From the NCBI GenBank assembly GCA_010093685.1, contig MU006225.1, positions 943,575 through 1,007,574 of the forward strand: a DNA stretch of 64,000 nucleotides. Reading direction: 5' to 3'. Position numbers and translations under genes: made by a program. Numbering within the stretch: position 1 is the stretch's first letter; each line of letters opens with the position of its first letter. This document shows positions 1 to 10,772 of the stretch, piece after piece. This stretch comes from Ophiobolus disseminans. Taxonomy: Eukaryota > Ascomycota > Dothideomycetes > Pleosporales > Phaeosphaeriaceae. Under the pieces are notes generated by a model that saw nothing but the letters and a program-made list of their open reading frames with translations, was not told where the DNA came from and ran no database searches.

Positions 1-104
1 TGTAAACAGACCCTGCTGCCAGTCCTCTGAGAGGTCCGCGCAAGCAGAACAACAGAACAATACACTTCAATATATTGCATTCTCACACCGCAACACCTTC
101 CAAT
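1..104. repeat. Fragment of a 357 bp LTR-like repeat
   Basis: The first ~100 bases match the start of the repeat at 29259-29615: both open with TGTAAACAGACCCTGCTGCC and share the stretch through TTCTCACACCG. The match fades after about base 95, so this is a truncated or internally deleted copy. The window starts exactly on the repeat's TG terminus, so nothing can be said about what lies further left. It sits upstream of the first RING gene, as the complete copy sits upstream of the second. Confidence 0.7.
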
Positions 105-461
105 CCGATATTCAATTTTTCAATTCTTGTCATTCATCTCATGTCAAACGGCAGCCTTTTGCATTACGTGTTGATTCTTGCGACGGTGAATTACTCTTAC
201 TACAGTTACTACCATGGCATTTCACGTGTTGAGCCATGTGCTTGATCTTCGTAGCATGTCAGTCACCATCAACTCCATTGATTGTGAGAACATTGTACAT
301 GCACCATCCACATTGAATGTTGACAAAGTGTCATGCTTTTACATATAAAATGTTTTTGATTCAACACGCAACTAACCTCCATCAACATCTGTTCCTTCTT
401 CCGCAACCTGGCGGCAACCTCCCAACCACATCAAGACTCAGAATATCAGAAGGTTATCACT

Positions 462-1657
462 ATGACTTCATCATCGACCCCGCAAGTACCAACTGACCAC
501 GTCGAGTCAAATGTAGATGGTACTCTTACCGGCATTGATGCGAGATCTGTCGACGAACCAACATCCATCAAACGATCGCAAGCTGCACGTGACAATGCAG
601 TGGCGTTGCTCGGCTTTCCTCAGACACCCCGTCTTATGTACCGTCCCCAGCCATCACCATCTCAATTCGAGCGATTTGAGAATTTCTCTCGCAAGCACGA
701 AAGGGACCCTCTCGATGTGAGCTTTATGTTCTTCCCTGATGTCGATACTAATCTTGCTTTGAGCCTTTGTCACCAGCTGAAGGAGTATTCCCAGGGGCTC
801 CAGAATATTGGCGTCCAATTTCTCACACTCATCGACACAAAGGCTGCCTCCTCTCCCGATGAGAAATGCTCGGACCTCGTAGAGCGAACGGTGGCATTGT
901 TGCTTGAAACAAACCGTAGCGCTGAACGGGATATCGCTACGGCATGGCGCAAATCCAGTGAGGAAGACAGCGATTACGGCAAATGGTATAATTGGCGTGC
1001 CAACTGCAGCACCTACATGTTCGGTCAGTGCCTCCAATTGTACATGGGACGTTACAATCGTAGTGAGGTGTCAGAGATCGAAGTCAACATAAAGCGAATG
1101 CATATCGCATTGGTTGTTCGGACGATTTCGCTGTATTGACGGAGATTAATGAGCTCAAAACTCTCTACGTTCAGAGGATGCATCAATTGATGGACGACTT
1201 TGAAGCCAATGTCGAGCTCGAATGGGTTGAACCACATATCCTAGTCGAGGACATACCTACGCCAATTAGCAATTCTGAGGGTGTGGACTGCATTGTATGC
1301 CGAGGGATAACTCCACCGGAAATACTTACCAAGCCATATGGTCATCCTTATTGCAAAGAATGCCTCGAAGCTTGGATCTATGCCACCCAGACGGGCAGCC
1401 ACAAGTGCCCTTACTGCCGTACTGAATTATTCCCAAAGCCTGAGTATCGATTCAAGGAGCCAGAGAAGCACACAAACTACGAACGAGAGATTCACCGCCA
1501 CGAGTTTCAAGCCAAGCATGTCTGTTCGGCGTGGCTGTCAGCCACCTGGTTTGCTAAGGAGATGGATCTGCAGCGGGCTTTTGAGGAAGATGTGGCGCAC
1601 GCAGGGAACAATGCACAGGACGATCAACCTGCAGCTGTGGCCGAGCAGTCGCAGTAA
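462..1657 (+). CDS. RING-finger protein, copy 1 (frame break, one ligand lost)
   Basis: The ATG at 462 opens a frame with a conserved RLMYRPQP motif that runs to 1139. From about 1067 the coding signal continues in another frame to 1657 and carries a C-terminal RING: CIVC, then YGHPYCKEC, then CPYC. The paralogue at 29813-31018 aligns with both halves (QLQLY/QLQFY before the switch, the RING after it), so both belong to one gene. No good intron spans the switch near 1061-1067; the only GT-AG pair that restores frame would remove residues conserved in the paralogue, so a frameshift is more likely. The third zinc ligand, Cys in the paralogue (ACKH), is Tyr here (PYGH). If expressed it would be an E3-ligase-like protein; substrate unknown. 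It may be a pseudogene. Confidence 0.6.
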
Positions 1658-2203
1658 TCAATAAGCGTGAGTCGTAATGTAGGCGTATGGGATGCCTCGC
1701 GCATCTTAGTGAGTTCCGTGATAGAGACTGATATATGAAATTCATTTTGTTAGATTCCAAGAACTCTGATGTGATGTTAGCCAATGTGACGGTCTTTCCG
1801 TGTTCCACCACGGCAACTGCCCATAGTCTTGCTAGCCACGTGGGTATGTTTACACTAACGGAAAGATCTCGACCCTCATTTTATCCTGCGATTGCCAGTA
1901 ATGAGATGCGTGGAGTCCATGCGCTCGAGGATCTTAATGTCCGAATCAAAGCAAGTACAAGCTTGCAGTGGTAAATCTTTAGGCAGAGAATTAATATACT
2001 GCATATGACTAGAGCTTATGATCAGCGCAGCATCGCATTGTACGTGAGCCCGATCGATGACAGGATCGCGAAAGCTCACCGATGTAAGATGCAGGAGCAC
2101 GTGCGGGGACGCAAACACTCAGCCCCACTCTCTGACCCTTGAGCACGGCTACGAGCATACACCTTCGGGCACTGCACCTCTTCATCAACCACACCACCCG
2201 ATC
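1658..2203. other. Intergenic, no gene seen
   Basis: Between the two RING-type genes I see only short reading frames with no family resemblance. It should hold the 3' end of copy 1 and the promoter of the next gene. Confidence 0.5.
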
Positions 2204-3585
2204 ATGCCATCAGCAACACCTACGCCTATGAAGCCACTGCACGACTCAGAAGGCGGAATGGACGATTTAGATGTGTGGATTGCGCGAAGCAAGAGTGCTC
2301 CGGCAACCTCAGTAGGTATGTTTGCGGACGATGCGCGCTCTATATAGTTGCGGATGACACGTCTCATCTTGACATCCAGTAAGTTATGCGACAGAGGAAC
2401 TGACCGCTCTTAGTGCATGCGAATGTTCTTCGACGACGTCAGACCTGGAAGACCACGAAGAAGGCTTTAGAAAGTTGCTGGCCCAGCCTGATGGCAATGA
2501 CTACTCCAGAGATCCGCAGGCTCTGTATGCAACACGCCTTTAGTCTGGTCCCGTATTCCAGACTAAACACTATGTCCGATCCGGAGGTTGAGCATGAAGC
2601 AAAGCAAGCGTTAGACTGGCTTATCGATGTCCTTACAAGCCATGCGAGGCTGCTCAGTCGAGAGCATAGAATGCGACTCATCAAGTTCGCAGTCGAGAAA
2701 GAGTTAGCAGGAGCGCGGGATCAATGGACGGAAATGGAGAAGATGTACATGGTACTGACAAGCCCCGACATTCTGCAACCAGAATTGAGGCTTCGGATGG
2801 CGTTCCTCATGGTCTTACAGCTTAACTTTGCAGAGCACCTAGCAGATATACGGAAGCTGATAACTGAGCGTTGTGGAGCCATTCGGCGTACAGCGATTTC
2901 GAAGGCCGAAGTTGATACCGCCCGCGGCAGCATCATCGAGAGGATTCAAGGTATCAAGGTCGAGCACTTCGCATGTGCGGTTCCACTGGCATCTCTCAAG
3001 CTGCGCCCGGATATTGTGGACGACAACCAAGGATGCTGCCCCGTTTGCCAGAATTCATATACAGACCTGTCTACAAACACGCCTCAAGAGTTGCTTGACG
3101 ACTTCCCCACCCGTATCAAACACTGCGGCCACATTATCGGCAAAGGGTGTCTTGAGCAGTGGATGGATACGCCGAAGATCGAAGCAGCGAAGTACCCGCA
3201 CCGCACCTGTCCGCTCTGCAGAGTCAAAATCGAGGGGGTGCCAGCTCCATCTCCTCCAACGGATTTGCGGACGCATATGAAGACGGATCGACGGGCGATG
3301 GAGATATTGAGAGAGCTCTTTTATGAGTGGGATATAGAGCTGGACGAGGCGCTGGATGCGGTCGTATCGTGCATGAGTGAGGAGATAGCTTGTGAGGAAT
3401 TGCTAGATGTTCTCAAGCAGGCGAAGGGACAGACGCGATGGGGCTATGAGAGCGACGAGAAGAAGTTGGAAATGAGGATGGCCGAGCTGAACAAGGAGAA
3501 GCGCGCCTGGGGCTTCAGAGGAGAGGGCATTTGGAGGCCGTTTAGGGACGCGTGGATGGACAGTGGTGTTGTGAGGATGGAGTAG
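2204..3585 (+). CDS. RING-like zinc-finger protein
   Basis: The long frame to 3585 contains a RING-like module: CPVC, then HCGHIIGKGCLEQW, then CPLC. The usual fifth ligand position (His/Cys after CGHxx) is Gly, a form I associate with fungal RING-like proteins. Before it lies a helical ~150-residue segment and after it a charged tail. The long frame has no early ATG (first in-frame ATG 2491). A good first exon starts at ATG 2204 and ends at 2315 with donor GTATGT; acceptor CCAG is at 2378-2379. Exon 2 then reads an acidic stretch (SDLEDHEEG) in a different frame from the RING, so a second short intron or a frameshift must lie near 2525-2565; I could not place it. Not a close paralogue of the gene at 462. 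Probably ubiquitin-related; target unknown. Confidence 0.6.
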
Positions 3586-3971
3586 GTGAAAGAATCGGTA
3601 GTGAAGGATTTGGTGGACATGTAATCATGCATCCCCACTGTTGTTCAGAAGGCTGCAAGGAAACTGTGTTATGATGAGAATAGAGACCAGTTACATCATT
3701 TACTCCAAAAGGCATCCCTGAAACTAATAAATGCGGCCGATCGCCCACGCAAAGCCCAGACCCCCATCGAACTTAGTGCCACGCGAACTCTTGCCCGAAT
3801 GAGTGGTTTGACACGTGTGGCGCAGCTGTCCTTGCCTGTTCCTGAACGTCATTGCTCTTGATTTCGCGATGACGTCGCGACTTGCATCTAGCCATCTTTG
3901 CTGGCTACTGGCACGACAAGCCCTCGGCATACCCTTGGCCCACGCTATCGTTAAACCGTAAATATATCAGG
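3586..3971. other. Intergenic, promoter of PP2C gene
   Basis: No gene seen. It should contain the 3' end of the RING-like gene and the promoter of the phosphatase gene. Confidence 0.45.
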
Positions 3972-5231
3972 ATGTTTGCCGCAGCTACAAGCAACGACAA
4001 TCCGATAAGCAGATTACTACAGTCGAGCAACATGGGAGTCCACGTTGTCGATGTTGGTGTTTCAACGGTCCGCTTCCCCGCATTCCTGGTCACTGGCGCA
4101 TAACGTGCCGTCTTTTCCGGACTCGCTAATTCTTGCCTTGCAGACCCTGGGTGACCGCGGAGAGCAACAAGATCGATACATCACGGTCGAGCCGCGACAG
4201 ATGAAGTCGAGAAAGGAGCTTGCTCTGTTCGCAATCTTCGATGGCCAGTATGTCTCCATCTACTCGAGATCCGAGGTCATGAGGCTTACTAACAACTCTG
4301 CAGTGGCGGCACCGAAGCTGTCGCCCACATTCACAAAAACCTCATCAAACATCTAGAAGACCACTTCGCCTCGACAGAGAAGTCTCCGAATGCGGAATCT
4401 TACAAACAGGCCATTCAACGTTCACTTAAGGCAGTGGACCGCGACATAAACCGCGACGATCTTGACGGCGGCGCAACGGTCGCCTTGGTGCTCGTCGACA
4501 CGAAGCAGAACCTTCTCGTGGAGGCAGACCTGGGAGACTCACATGTGATTTTTGCAGACCATTCAGAGCACTCTGGTAGCCTCGAGGAGAAGAAGAGCAA
4601 AGATGATTGGGATGTTGCGGTTCTCAGCAAAGAGCACACGCCAGATGCCCCAGAAGAGAAGAAACGGATCGAAGAGGCGGGTGGCGAAGTGAACTACAGC
4701 ACCGGTATCGCGCGCGTAGGTGCAGTCAGTATGTCACGTGCACTTGGCGATATGGAGTACAAGAAGCCCAAAGTGAACCGTCTAGCTGGTCACGATCTGT
4801 CGGACCTGGACGGCGTGGAAACTGGTGTCGCACCCGGCGCAACCGTAACGCACGACCTGGTCTCTAACAAAGCACACTTTTCTACACGGCAGCTCAACGG
4901 TCAGTCGCTCATCATGCTCGCATCCGACGGCGTTGGCGACGCAGAGGAAGCATCAGAAGACGCGCGAGAAGCTGTCAAGCAGTGGACCGAAGGCAAGGAA
5001 TTGAAGGCGATTGCCGAATCGCTGACGAAGCGTGCTGGCAAGGTCAAGAATGCAGACAACTGCACGGTCTTGCTTGTTGTGCTGGACACGGAGGGCAAGG
5101 GCGGGAGGAGAGACTCAGGACTCTTGGAACCCTCGGCGTTTGGCCGCTCAGGCAGCCCGAGAAGGTCAAGACGCAGGAGCAGCATCAGCAGCGTCAAGGA
5201 TAGCATCAAAGACCTACTTCAGAGGTCATGA
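3972..5231 (+). CDS. PP2C-family Ser/Thr protein phosphatase
   Basis: Three exons, 3972-4067, 4144-4247 and 4304-5231, give 375 aa. The second intron has a perfect TACTAAC branch site, and its removal restores the catalytic motif FDGHGG across the junction. Other PP2C signatures follow in order: GDRGEQQDR near residues 35-43, DGGATVAL, ADLGDSH, RVGAVSMSRALGD, LASDGVGD and ADNCTVLLVV. The Asp residues of DGHGG, SDG and DN are the metal ligands of this Mg/Mn-dependent family. The protein ends in a Ser/Arg-rich tail (SPRRSRRRSS) that may be a regulatory or phosphorylated segment. No transmembrane segment or targeting signal is evident. Start chosen because exon 1 reads VVDVGVST directly into the domain. 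It is intact, unlike many neighbours. Confidence 0.9.
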
Positions 5232-5611
5232 GTCAAAGAGAGGACTTGATTGCGACAGTTGTGGGAAACGAGGACGACTAGTGGGACGGAAAACGGACAT
5301 GGTCATTGCAACGGCCGATTTCAAGCATGAGCCATAGGAGCAGAGACATGATGGGTGACTAAGGTTCGATGAAAGATACCATTCAAAATATTACTTCCCC
5401 AAATCCAACATCTTGTCACCATCAAAATTCATGGCATAGTCATATCTGGCGCAGTCCCACTCGACTTGAAATGCTCCAACTGCAGTAGCTGGAATAGCTG
5501 CTTCTGGTTATACTTCCTACCGAATACCTTCAGTCTCTCCGATCTTTTCTTACCATGACTACTTGTCGGCTCATGAAGATGATTCGCATAGTTCGTAAAG
5601 GTTTATTCATT
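5232..5611. other. Intergenic between convergent genes
   Basis: The tail of the phosphatase gene and the 3' side of the small minus-strand gene. No further gene seen. Confidence 0.45.
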
Positions 5612-5874
5612 TCAATCCTTGCTCTTTTCGTCCGCCTTCACCGTCTTGACAGTCTTGTTGAAGTAGTTGACAAACGCTACATCACCCGCTGCATCAACAG
5701 ATTCGGGACGTAGCAGTCAGTAAGGGCTCTCGGATGTATCAATACCGAGTACATGGCCGCCGATACTGTGCATGCTGGCGAGTTGGCCGGCTGTGTTTGA
5801 CGTAGGCCGCTGGCAGCGCCTTCTTTCATTTTGACGGCCATGTTTCCGAAGAAATCCATAGCGGAGTGAGACAT
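5612..5874 (-). pseudogene. Small unknown gene, probably frame-broken
   Basis: On the minus strand an ATG at 5874 opens MSHSAMDFFGNMAVKMKEG. Downstream, another frame reads GQLASMHSIGGHVL, then a convincing 57 nt intron (5745-5689: donor GTATTG, branch TACTGAC, acceptor GATGCAG), then GDVAFVNYFNKTVKTVKADE and a stop at 5612-5614. The intron restores the frame exactly, which argues that this was a real gene. No intron joins the first frame to the second near 5800, so I infer a small indel or an unrecognised exon. I do not recognise the family. The predicted product would be under 90 aa, soluble and Lys-rich at its end. Confidence 0.4.
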
Positions 5875-6591
5875 AAATTAGACAAGATTAGTGTAACAGC
5901 TGTAGGTTTGAGAACACTGGAGGGATGACAACTAGTCGGAGGAATGTCATGACACGATTGCGAGATGGTTGCCTAGGTAGCCAGAAGTACCAATTCAGTG
6001 AAAGGCGCGAGGTGAGAGCTCTTCGAGCAATTATCAACACTCACTGTGACGTGCAAAACAATGCTGTATCATATACGATATGATCTATTAATTTTGTCAT
6101 TGTTCCATCCTCAGTGTTGGAATACTCTGAGGCGGTATCGAGCCTCCCTACGTAACCTCTCACATCATAAACTTATAAGGTGTCAAGTGCGCAAAGTCGA
6201 TTCCGTGAGAAACCACAAGTTTCAGCAATCGCTTATATCTAGCGCGGTTGTTCTTTTTGCTTCCGCGATTTTGCCTTGAGTGATAGTAGATCAAATAAGC
6301 TGAGAGTGTGCTACTTTTTGCCTTCAACACGGTGACATAATCGTCCTTATTATACATATATGCAGGTCTTCTAGAGATGCACACATCCTAGTAAGGAATG
6401 GGGCTGTGTACGGAATACGGACCGCCCGGGCGTCTAACGTCCGATGCGAGCTCAGCCACGCTTCGTGCATGCTACAGCTCAGAATCCCTCTAGGAGTGGA
6501 TTTAAGAGTACCCCCAAGGCCACATCGCGCTCGTTAAGAATAATCTTCACTTCCAGCAGTTTGTCCACGAAGACTACTAGCGACAGAAAGT
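5875..6591. other. Intergenic, AT-rich, no gene seen
   Basis: AT-rich stretch with only short frames. It separates the small minus-strand gene from the small plus-strand gene and probably holds both promoters. Confidence 0.45.
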
Positions 6592-6920
6592 ATGGAGGCA
6601 TTCAATGCCAACCAGAAATTGAAGTGTATGTGGCCTTACCTTGATACAACCTCAAAATGCTTTTAAACTCGCGGTACAAGACAACTAACATTCGCACAGT
6701 TCCAAATGATGCAGTCAAAGATAGTAAACCTACTACATCGAAAGAAGAGAGTTCCAAGGAAGAGCAAGACGCGGCTGTGAAGTCAAACAGCGACAGCGAA
6801 CACCCTGCGAAAACAGAAGATGGTCCCGACAGACGCAAAGAAGGACGAGCAGGTCGATGGATAGCGTATATGCAGCTTCAGGCTGGAAATGTTCTTGGGG
6901 GTATGCTCAGCAGTGGGTAG
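6592..6920 (+). CDS. Small Lys/Glu/Ser-rich hypothetical protein
   Basis: Two exons, 6592-6625 and 6700-6920, encode 84 aa. The 74 nt intron is canonical: donor GTATGT, branch region ACAACTAAC, acceptor GCACAG. The middle of the protein is highly charged and low in complexity (TTSKEESSKEEQDAAVKS), and the end is a short hydrophobic-glycine stretch (LQAGNVLGGMLSSG). No signal peptide or known domain is visible. The splice signals are the main evidence that this is a gene; function unknown. Confidence 0.5.
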
Positions 6921-7671
6921 AGCTGCCCCAGCAGGTGTCGAGGGGTAGAGCTCGCTTATCTATACGCTTTACGATTTAGCTTCCTGCGCTAAGCAAGGGC
7001 AACGCCAAGAAGACCACAAGATTGTTGTCTTTCTGCTGATCCGACCATAATTTCACCTTTCTTTAGATCAGGTACCAAGTCAAACACTCTAGAACCAATC
7101 ATCCTCTCTTCTTAAGCCACTGCGATGCTAGCGGTAGCTACTGCGAACCATGCTGCTACTGAGACCACCTGGACGAGGTCACGTTCTCGGGCTGCACTCG
7201 TGGACTTGCTCTTCATCAAGATGCAATTATATCTACTGGGCCGAGGAAGAAATTTTAGCAAGGCAAGTGATCGCAGATTGATGTCCATCATTCTTGTCGC
7301 ATGTGCCCTATGGGACGACGTCAACAGAGGGCCTGAACGTACCGCTATTTCCCTTTTGGGGCGAAAGCCTTGTGCGAAAGCCTTGCTGCGCCTTACTACC
7401 CCGTAGTAAGCAGTGGCGTCAAGTGTATGTCAATTCCTCTCCTGGGTAGGACGCGACTGCGCTGCGCTGCGTGGAGCTGTAACGTTGTACCCACTTGGTC
7501 TCACCGAAGGAGTCAGGCGCGCAGTCACAGGCCATAACAAACAGCCTTGCGACCACAGCCCAAATAACCAGATCTTCTCTCACGCATTACACTGTCCTTC
7601 AAAATACTCCACCTCCTTCTCTAAACAGATTCCTACTTCTTGAGCCGCGCGCTTTTCCGACCTTACTCGAC
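6921..7671. other. Intergenic, no gene seen
   Basis: Frames of 70-93 codons occur on both strands near 7112-7406, but neither has splice signals, domains or a paralogue here. A 12 bp unit, GCGAAAGCCTTG, is repeated in tandem near 7361-7386. The downstream part is the promoter of the secreted-protein gene. Confidence 0.4.
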
Positions 7672-8728
7672 ATGATGAGCCTCATGGCATGGGTTTTTCT
7701 AGCTCCACTACTCATCTCGAACTCGACAGCACAAATAAATTCCAGTGCAACATGTGCAAATCTCAACACCTACATAGGATTTAACAGCTCCATAACGCGC
7801 CAAATACCAGCTTTAGCAATCAAAGGAAGTCGATACAAATCATCCGACCCTTCAAGCTCTTTCTCCGTTGAGAATGACACTTCACGCACTTGGTCGCTGA
7901 AGGTTGGGGTCAAAACGTATCCTAATAGCGGACATATCCACGACAACGAAACATCTTACTTCCACACAGTACTCCTCGACACCGCTGATTCCAATCTGAC
8001 AGAGATGGGTGCCTGTCATCAAACTATACAGGCGGAAACCATGCGCGGCCGATTTCAAATGGGCAGAAGCATCCTGGAGAGAGGCTTGAGTGACAGCGGA
8101 GACTGCACGACTATGCTGGGCGCCGAATGCGTCGAGGCGTTGAAAATCTGGTATAAACACCAAGCGGCAGGCACACATGTTGTAACTGGAAGTTGCGCAA
8201 ACACAAATAATACGCTTCCAAAGGAGTGTCCATTACTCAAGCCAACGACCTATTGTAGGTTCTCCACCAGCTCATCTCCGTCGTTACTTTCTAACATTTA
8301 CGATAGCCATGGACTTGACCCGCGACGTTTCATCGCTAGCAACACAGTCTCGCTCCAACGCCACCGTTCATCTCGACCCGTCACTCGAATGCGACGGTGT
8401 GAACTTGTCTAAAACACACGCTTTTACTGCTGGCCAAGGCATGTCCTACGATGCTGCCGTTCGCTTCCCTCTAATCGACATCATCACATTCTGGCCCAAC
8501 CGCACATCTCGGACGACATATTACACCGGCTGGTATGATGACGTTCATGTTGAGCTTGTGTGCTTGAGGCCTGAACAAATTGCACAAGGAAGTCGAACAC
8601 CGCCAAGTGGGAAGGATCTTCTGAATGCAGAGGGCGTGAAATTCCCTGTCGGATCGGGCGCCGCGGCGGTGAGCATTGGTGCACTTACATGGCTGAGTGC
8701 GGCTGTCGTGAGCATCATGATGATGTGA
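7672..8728 (+). CDS. Secreted, probably GPI-anchored protein
   Basis: Two exons, 7672-8254 and 8307-8728, give 334 aa; the 52 nt intron has a TTCTAAC branch and CGATAG acceptor. The N-terminus (MMSLMAWVFLAPLLISNSTA) is a clear signal peptide. The body has many N-glycosylation sequons (NSS, NDT, NET, NLT, NNT) and a dozen Cys, typical of an extracellular fold. The C-terminus is a hydrophobic segment with no charged tail (AAVSIGALTWLSAAVVSIMM), as expected for a GPI-attachment signal. The ATG is the first Met of the signal peptide; the upstream in-frame extension has no ATG. No enzymatic domain recognised. A cell-wall or surface role is inferred from topology alone. Confidence 0.75.
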
Positions 8729-8743
8729 GGGAACTAATAAAGG

Positions 8744-8972
8744 TGTTATTCGAACAAGGTCCCTCTAGTAGTATGACTACCATAGGTCACCGAGTAGGGA
8801 GAGGAACGGGGTGGGGTGGCTGCAACGTATTGTATTGACTATCGTATTGTGTCGTGTGTCAGGCCACACCAACTTCACGTAAGGACGTTACAGTTAGCCG
8901 TGCCTCCCTTACATCGGAGGTACCACGGCCCTTCCTTCCACCAACCTGGACTGAACCCATACATTCTCAACA
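8744..8972. repeat. 229 bp LTR-like repeat, copy 1
   Basis: Begins TGTTATTCGAAC and ends ATTCTCAACA, so it has TG...CA termini. An equally long, highly similar copy lies at 31819-32047. The flanking 5-mers (AAAGG, AGTGT) do not form a target duplication. Most likely a solo LTR of a copia-like element. Frames running through it are repeat sequence, not genes. Confidence 0.75.
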
Positions 8973-9372
8973 AGTGTATTAATTATCTTGATACTACAAT
9001 CTCACACGACTACTAGCACGATCGTTGCGTAGAAGTGTCTTACGCACTAACTACACACACTGCACAACTCAGAGCAAACAGGTTTATTGAACCACTTTGT
9101 CACGGTATTGGGGTAAGAGGGGAACTGCATTGTCTGTCTAGAGATGAGAGCCGAGGAGCTCATGAAGCGTCTCATCTCAGGTGAGCTAACTAACTATAGC
9201 GTAATACGGACTAGTCTAGAACCGTTACACACTTGTTTCTAGTACGACCCAATCAATCTAGCTTATGTCGCACAGCTTTCTTGCAAGCTCACGCAGCCAC
9301 CAATCCTATCTCCAGGATGCTCTCGCGGCCATCATCGTAGAACATTATACGATGTTTCGTACCAGCATCACC
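8973..9372. other. Intergenic, no gene seen
   Basis: Between the LTR-like repeat and the 3' end of the next minus-strand gene. It does not resemble the sequence that follows the second LTR copy, so no retroelement interior can be claimed. Confidence 0.45.
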
Positions 9373-10125
9373 TCAGGCGCGGAGAATTGTGAGTGAGTCG
9401 TCAAACAATACAAAGTGCGCAAATGCTCCACAAAGGATATCCTTGCCATCGTCGACGCACTTGACAATCAAGTTCTTTGTCTTCATACAGACCACCATGT
9501 AGAATAGCTGTTTCTTCGTCGCCCATGGCTTTAGAAATGCTGCGTTGTAACGACGCTTTTCCTTCTTGATGATGGAATTGTGCAACGCAACCGTGCCCGA
9601 ACCGGTGGCGTTTGGAGCTGTCGTGTGCAATAGCGCGGACATGAAACGATGATAGATGCAGTTCTCGCGCAGCCAATTATCCGCGTGTTCGATATTCTCA
9701 AAGTCAATTATGAGACTTGTGAAGGGTAATTTGGTCAAGGCAAATGGGTTGCTACCACCCTCGGCATCGAGCTTTTGGATCGGCATCGTGATATCGATTC
9801 GACGAAGGTGCTGCTGAAAGTCGCCCAGCACCCGTAGCTTCGACTGGAATTTGAGGCCGCTGCAGCCGTCGAGATGGAATTGGGTGGATTCCAGGGTCTT
9901 GATTATGGCTTCGCTGTGAACTTTGCGATAGATAGCCAAGATGGGCAGGATGTTGGCTGACTTTTCGTACGGTGGCGAAAAGACGAAGTCGTAAATGGCT
10001 AGACGAACCTCCGTTGGGAGCGCCGTTATGAACGGAGAGCTCTCTTGGGAGCTGACATTCTCCGGAGAAAAAATGCTATCTTTATACAGCTTCTCCATAA
10101 CGTGAGAGCCACAGAGCATGTCCAT
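9373..10125 (-). CDS. F-box-like/2EXR-type hypothetical protein
   Basis: 250 aa from the ATG at 10125 (the frame extends further 5' but without an ATG). Residues ~33-52 carry LPTEVRLAIYDFVF, the LPxExRxxIY motif that opens the F-box-like/2EXR domains common in filamentous fungi. The rest follows the usual pattern of these proteins: a short helical module, then conserved hydrophobic strands (RRIDITMPI, LPFTSLIIDF). No transmembrane segment or signal peptide. It lacks the GLYxSCxQIK motif of the 34-40 kb array, so it is a distant relative only. A single exon, intact. A substrate-adaptor role is possible by analogy but unproven. Confidence 0.65.
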   Translation of the reverse strand: MDMLCGSHVMEKLYKDSIFSPENVSSQESSPFITALPTEVRLAIYDFVFSPPYEKSANILPILAIYRKVHSEAIIKTLESTQFHLDGCSGLKFQSKLRVLGDFQQHLRRIDITMPIQKLDAEGGSNPFALTKLPFTSLIIDFENIEHADNWLRENCIYHRFMSALLHTTAPNATGSGTVALHNSIIKKEKRRYNAAFLKPWATKKQLFYMVVCMKTKNLIVKCVDDGKDILCGAFAHFVLFDDSLTILRA

Positions 10126-10772
10126 GTGGAACCCGAGCTTGGAAGGCCTTGCATCGTTGCAAGTAAGAGTCGTCAACCGTTGATAATTTTAGTAGAATTT
10201 TGTAAGTATTGATTAGTGGGCACTGCGAGAGTTGAGTTGTGGGTAAGTTGCATGCTAGAGTATCCGGAAGGGTCGCAACCAAAGAATCCAGGAGGGCAAG
10301 CGCGATACATCGGTTCACTACTCATGATGAGGTGAAACTTTTCATGTTCCTTATGCGATCGGTAAATCGCACCGTGCGGCTAATATCCAGCACAGGGATG
10401 GTGCATAGACCTTTCACCTCGGTGAACGTTCGAAACGAAGGGTCTCGTGAACCGTGGACGAAGAAAGATGGGTTTCTTCAAATCTATCCTAACTCAACTC
10501 AAAAGTGGGGGAATCTTTTAGTCAATTTGTAAGTCTTTACCCCCCAGAACTTCCACTGTCCCTTTTGTTGGAGTGGCAGGAGCCACTCGGCCAGTCAGAA
10601 ACAGCGGAGGTGCTTGAGGAGGAGCCACCTCAAGTGAGGTAGGCGCAATAGGCTATTATTTGGGTATATAGCGGCTTCTTCAGCCAAGATCAATCCATCA
10701 CTTGTTTACTCAACTTTCTACTTCAATACCTTTCATATAATTCCTTTTATTCTTCAGCATACTAACGACACA
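10126..10772. other. Divergent intergenic region
   Basis: Lies between two divergently transcribed F-box-like genes. A TATA-like GGTATATAG occurs near 10665, about 110 bases before the plus-strand start, followed by a pyrimidine-rich leader. No gene seen. Confidence 0.45.

Noticed and set aside
1024..1067. A 44 nt GT-AG intron joining the two frames of RING copy 1
   Set aside because: It would remove residues (QLQLY region) that are conserved in the paralogue, and it has no branch site; a frameshift is simpler.
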